Source: Haplosporangium gracile
Taxonomy: Eukaryota; Mortierellomycota; Mortierellomycetes; Mortierellales; Mortierellaceae
DNA: 39,894 bases
Direction of reading: 5' to 3'
Assembly: GCA_015499985.1 (NCBI GenBank)
Contig: JAAAUF010000201.1
Span: 10,009 to 49,902 of the forward strand
The notes below the pieces were generated by a model, which had not been told where the DNA came from, did no database searches, and worked only from the letters and a program-made list of their open reading frames with translations. A program made the translations under genes and the position numbers. This document shows, one piece after another, positions 35,469 to 39,894 of the stretch (position 1 is its first letter; every line of letters begins with the position of its first letter).

Positions 35469-38400
35469 ATGGATCAGCCCATAATGAACTATGCACTCTC
35501 GTCCTCCTTCAACTACACACCCGATGTCGTCGACTTTGAGGCCATGAACATCACCGACATGTTCCCTGAACAGTCGTCCTTCTCCTTCGATATGAGCAAC
35601 AGCTATTCGGACTCTATATCTGGAATTCCTCTCGCACAGCAGGCTCTCTGGGACGACGGACAGTTGACTTTGCCCAACTCCAGTCGAGTCTTTAACTCTT
35701 CATCCCTCAGCAGCAGCGTCAATAGCAGTATCAACTACGGTCACCTACAACAACAACAACAGCATCTTCGTGTACCTTCTTCTTCTTTACACCATGGACG
35801 TCACCACCACCAACCTCATCCACTATCGCAACCGTATCAAGGATCACCATTGAGGGGCGACGGTGGATATCTAGGTGGCAGTCAGGATGACGAGGACGAT
35901 GGCGGGTATGATGTTCATGGCGACGAGAGTAGTGGCCACCTTGCGTGGATGGACGACACTAAGGATCAGCAAGGGATCATGCTCCACTATAATGATCAGG
36001 AGCGTCGCGACGAACAACATTTGCAGTTCCTTCAAGATATTGGGGCAGGAAGTGTTAGTCGTGGCGATAGCATATCCCTCTTTGACGAACTCAATGATGG
36101 TAAGTTTTTTTGTTTTTTTTATTCTATTCTTTCGAGTCTGAACTAGGCTAACTAATCACGTCTCCAAGGGAGAAAAGAAAGAAGCAGAAGGGGACATGGG
36201 TGATAGAGGAGAGGAAAGGGAAGGAAGAACGTGTGCGAACGACCATCTGGAGTGAAAGAAAAAAAGGGAAGACGGCATGGAGGAAGAAAGTGTAAGAGGA
36301 AAAGGTTCGAACGACAAGACACAAAGCAAAGTTACAACTTAACGAGGAGGGAAGAACGAAACGTTTTTTTGCAACCCTGATCTGATGATGGAGGATGCAG
36401 CATGACATACGCCCACTTACTCAACCATGCAGTCGAAGGGTAAAATATGATAACAGGACGTCGAAATGATGATCTTTATTTTTTCGTTACTCTAATGATT
36501 TAGTGCCAATTCCCTTTGCCCCCTCTCATGTCTTTTCCCCTTCTACACGTCGACCCTTTCCCCTTAATCGGATCAGGGCCACTGACAACCCTTTCTTTGT
36601 CATTTGAGAAGAAGCCTGAGGCAGGAGCAGAGAGGCGATCGGTGTTGTGTTTTGGGTGCCTGGGAAAGAGGGAAGGATGGAGCACACAAATTACTTTTCT
36701 CTCAGAAGAAGTGACCTCCATCCGCTGAGATGATCTTGCTTCTGTTCTATCGTGATCGTCTCTCCATCTACCCCAAGCCTCTCTCGTCCATCCCACACTC
36801 CTCGCCCCTTTTTCTTATGGTGCGTTTGGTGTCCCAATAGCCTCATTGAAGGAAGCAAGGGAACAAATGCCAGTCCAAGCTGGCTTTCTTTTCTGTCTAT
36901 GCTCCTCCTTTTTTTACACATTGCTTTGTGTGGCGTCTGCATGGTGTGGAATTCGTGTAGTATGCGTGTATATATTTTGTGGAGAAAAAGAGCAACACGA
37001 TGATGCAGTATGCATGGGGCACCGGACCAATGTGGAATGGCAAAAGGGGCTACTTTTTGCCTCCTCCCCCCTTGGACCATGGCCACTCCGTCCTTTTTTT
37101 TGGTTGTACCAAACAAAGTTGGTGTATATACCTCACGTTCGCTTTTGTGGAACCAATTGATCCTAGCTTTTTTCTTGTGCACAAACCACACACCCCTTGG
37201 TTCCGGCTCCCTCCCTTCCATTCCGGTCCCCTTCCCCAAAAACAGATTGTATAGTATTTTTTTATACTCACGCCACTTTTTTTTGCCTGTAACATAGCAT
37301 CAGAGCTGAGCTGCGATCTCTTCAAGGAGCAGATTGACATTGACGAGACCAGGGATCAGTCTCGGCTACCCTTCGAACACCATACCCTCAACATCCATTC
37401 GCAATTCAATAATGGCGGAGGGCATTTGGAAAATGAGATCTTTGACCGCGAATTCATGGCTTCGCTCAACGCTCCTCCACCTTCTTCATTTTCACCCATG
37501 GATTCATCAGCCTTCAACAACAATACCCAGAGCAATATTACCAGGCGGAATCCCAACAATATTCTGGATGGACTACACAGCATCCCGCCCCCAGTCCTGA
37601 ACCACGACGAGAGCATTCATCTAGGACAGCGGAAACATGGGAGTCGGTATGATGGTTCAGAACGGAGTGGGACTGGTGAGACGTACCAGCGGGCACTGAA
37701 GAGTTTCTTTGACTCGCTCAAGGTCGCCGACCCGATCAAGACTCCGCATAAGTTTGCGCCGCAACCTCTTCCTATCCTGTGGAACGAGCCCAAGATCCGG
37801 TCCAAGAATTTGCCAAGTTTTAATTTGGCTGATTATAAGGATGTTGCCAAGGCAAACATGCCCTTGGATACACCTACATCTCTTCCTTCTTTCAAATCAA
37901 CTACTACTATCAACATTACTAATGGCACGGCTTTCAAGTCGGCAACTACAGGATTGTCCAACCGCCTCAATGGAAATACCAACCGCGACTCTTTCTCGTC
38001 ATCACCCACCAACACCCACTCGATGCCCAACTCTGCCCACTCTTCTCCACTCTCTTCCATCTCGACGTCCCCTCCAGCGGCGGGTATACGATCCAAAATG
38101 CCCCTTGCTGATCCAAATACTCCAACCGCCACAACCTATACCTCCAAGTTGACCTACCCGCCCATGCAAGACAAGGAACCCGAATCCCCTCAACAGCAGC
38201 AGCTTTCACCCATTACGGGAGAGCAGCGTGTGCGTTCAAAGCGGCGATCGACTATCCTGAACCCCCACTTGGCATTTGATCCGACCATTCCACCTGCCGA
38301 ACGAGCTACGGCGGAGGAAGTAACGACACCAACAACTCCCCGTGGTACTCTGGAGAGGCGCTCGCCCTTGCAGCAGGCTGTTCGACCAAAGGTTTCGGCA

Positions 38401-39894
38401 TCTGAGGATTCAAAGTCTGACGAGGATACTGGAGCCAATGGACAGCAGCCTCAGCAGCAGGGAACGATGGGCAAAGCTGGTTCGACGATGATGAGTAGTA
38501 TTCGTGGACCTGCTGTTCGTAAGCGCCGATCCTTACACCAAGGTAACAATTTTACATTCAAATCTGGAAAACATGTCCTGTATACCATGCGCAAAATATA
38601 ATAGCTCTAACTTGTAATTCTCTGCTGTTTGTAACTTCATCTAGATATGTTTATAAATGACGACGGACAAGGAGCAGACTTTAAACAGACCGATCAAGAG
38701 CAACAACAACACCACTCCAAGGAAGACTTTCTTGACGGCGTTCAAGATCAGCAACAGCATCAGGAAGGAGCGTTGGCCCGCCGCGGTTCACGCCCCCAGT
38801 CAATGAACATCCTTCCCGAATCCCTCACATCCGTCAACAACCATGCGTTCCACCAGGAGGAGACTGCCAAAGTCGAGCGTGTCGAGCGAACCCGTCGGCT
38901 GTCAGAGGAAGAGCGACATGAAGAAAACTCCCCCAACGATGTCGCCTCAACTTCACCATCTGCCTCGGCATTAACAACTGCTTCGGCAGTAAATCCTGCC
39001 AATTCCAGAATCCCCGCCACACTTACGTTGGGTCGTGCTGCTGGTGCACGGTTTGGGCGTTCCGGAAGTGGGGGTGCGGGATCTCTTGCTCAGATGAGCC
39101 CCACTACTCCAACTACCGCTAACCCTTATGGGTCTTTGAATGGACGGACTGGGGCAGGAGCTGCTGCAGCGGCTGTGGCAGCGGGAGGAGCAGGAAGTCG
39201 CTTGACGAATGGTGCGCCTCACCGACTGAGTCTTACAGGAACGACTGCTGCTTTTGCAAGGCAACAACTGGATGATGCAGCAGCAGCAGCTTCACCTTCG
39301 ACCCCTACTCAGGCTCAGTACTTGCCCAAACTGTCTCAGTCCACAACAACAACGACGACGACTCTGTCGAGGAATGGAATACGCTCGTCGCCTCCTACCT
39401 CTGCAGGGTTGCGTCGACCTGGGTTTGCGACTCAGCAGGACGATTATAATGGTGGCAGTGGTGGAAGCGCTCTTTCATCACCCACCGAGCAGTACGATGA
39501 TTATTACCGTGCCGAGAAGGAGTTCCAGATGCAACAACAACAGCAGCCGCCGCAGCCGCCAGTGCGTTCCAGTTACATTCGCCAACAGCAGCAAAAGCAG
39601 CAGGATCTGGAACAACCTGAGTGGTACGACAACAATGACGAAGATCATCAACCTCGACGCATCCCCACCACCCCCATGAAATCCTCGCGCGCACAACTAC
39701 CATTACCACCTGCACCGCTGTTACCCTTGGACCAACAACAGCAGCAGCGCGAGCAGCGGGAACAGCGTGATCAGAAGCATCTCCAGCGTCTGAGGATCCA
39801 ACAACAGGCACTGGAAGAAGTCTATGGTCACGGAAGTGGGTACGGCAACACTTACCCTGATGATCAGGGCGGTTTCGTCGACGGGCATCGTCTT
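35469..39894 (+). CDS. Large Gln/Ser-rich disordered protein of unknown function, runs off right edge
   Basis: Three exons are deduced: 35469-36099, 37298-38542 and 38645-39894, the last open at the window end, giving 1042 codons so far. Phases fit (G|CA and G|AT junctions, both phase 1). The protein starts MDQPIMNYALSSSFNY and is mostly low-complexity with Gln, His, Ser, Asn and Pro runs. A patch that looks more ordered lies at about residues 358-392 (TPHKFAPQPLPILWNEPKIR, SKNLPSFNLADY), preceded by TYQRALKSFFDSLKVADPIK. Basic RSKRRST and VRKRRSLH clusters may be nuclear-localisation or phosphorylation sites. The C-terminal part in view has Gln/Arg/Glu-rich sequence likely to be coiled coil (about 39735-39830). 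A regulatory or scaffold role is a guess; I do not recognise the family. The main uncertainty is the join across the 1.2-kb first intron. Confidence 0.72.
36100..37297 (+). other. Unusually long (1198 nt) first intron
   Basis: Donor GTAAGT follows codon 210 and the acceptor ...AACATAG precedes CA TCA GAG, continuing the frame in the same phase with similar composition. All other introns in the window are 92-215 nt, so this one is over five times longer. It contains T-rich and purine-rich blocks and no convincing gene on either strand. An alternative is that 35469-36146 is a separate short gene, or that an internal exon was missed. Confidence 0.55.

Noticed and set aside
36691..37239. 182-codon minus-strand frame inside the long first intron
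   Set aside because: No recognisable domain, biased Lys/Arg/His content, and no sign of its own promoter or introns.

Overview
The window looks like a nuclear chromosome segment of an early-diverging filamentous fungus, most likely of the Mortierella type. Genes are intron-rich (introns mostly 90-215 nt, GT-AG). Predicted proteins are fungal or opisthokont: a Zn2Cys6 transcription factor, a GPI-type chitin deacetylase and eukaryotic housekeeping proteins. 5' leaders are long and pyrimidine-rich, and a Crinkler-type relic is present, a family known from Mortierella, Rhizophagus, chytrids and oomycetes. The taxonomic call is inference. I saw no bacterial operon, transposase, CRISPR array, rRNA or recognisable tRNA.

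Layout. 1-780 (-): 5' part of an ecdysoneless/SGT1 homologue that runs off the left edge. 959-4205 (-): complete NVL/Rix7 double AAA-ATPase of 60S ribosome biogenesis. A 764-bp divergent promoter region separates it from 4970-9900 (+), a six-exon gene for a 1474-residue protein with one membrane segment and a ~480-residue Ala/Lys/Glu-rich helical repeat; I do not recognise its function. 10149-12638 (-): 12-TM major facilitator transporter. 12639-14479: no gene seen. 14480-15555 (-): decayed Crinkler-like gene. 15985-20011 (-): Zn2Cys6/fungal-specific-domain transcription factor, with 3.7 kb of gene-free DNA upstream. 23741-25139 (-): chitin deacetylase. 26949-27592 (+): apparently broken repeat-containing reading frame. 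27632-30310 (-): CTNNBL1 (beta-catenin-like 1). 30585-31064 (-): DPH3, with a GC-AG intron. 31946 to about 32460 (+): pseudogene of a secreted cupredoxin-like protein. 32461-35468: no gene, ending in a 1-kb pyrimidine-rich leader. 35469-39894 (+): Gln/Ser-rich protein of unknown function with a 1.2-kb first intron, running off the right edge.

The genes do not form one pathway. Housekeeping genes (ECD, NVL, CTNNBL1, DPH3) act in splicing, ribosome assembly and translation-factor modification. Cell-surface, transport and regulatory genes (MFS, chitin deacetylase, Zn cluster factor) are interspersed with three broken genes. Exon borders were deduced by hand from splice consensus, phase and family similarity; cumulative phases close exactly for every complete gene reported.
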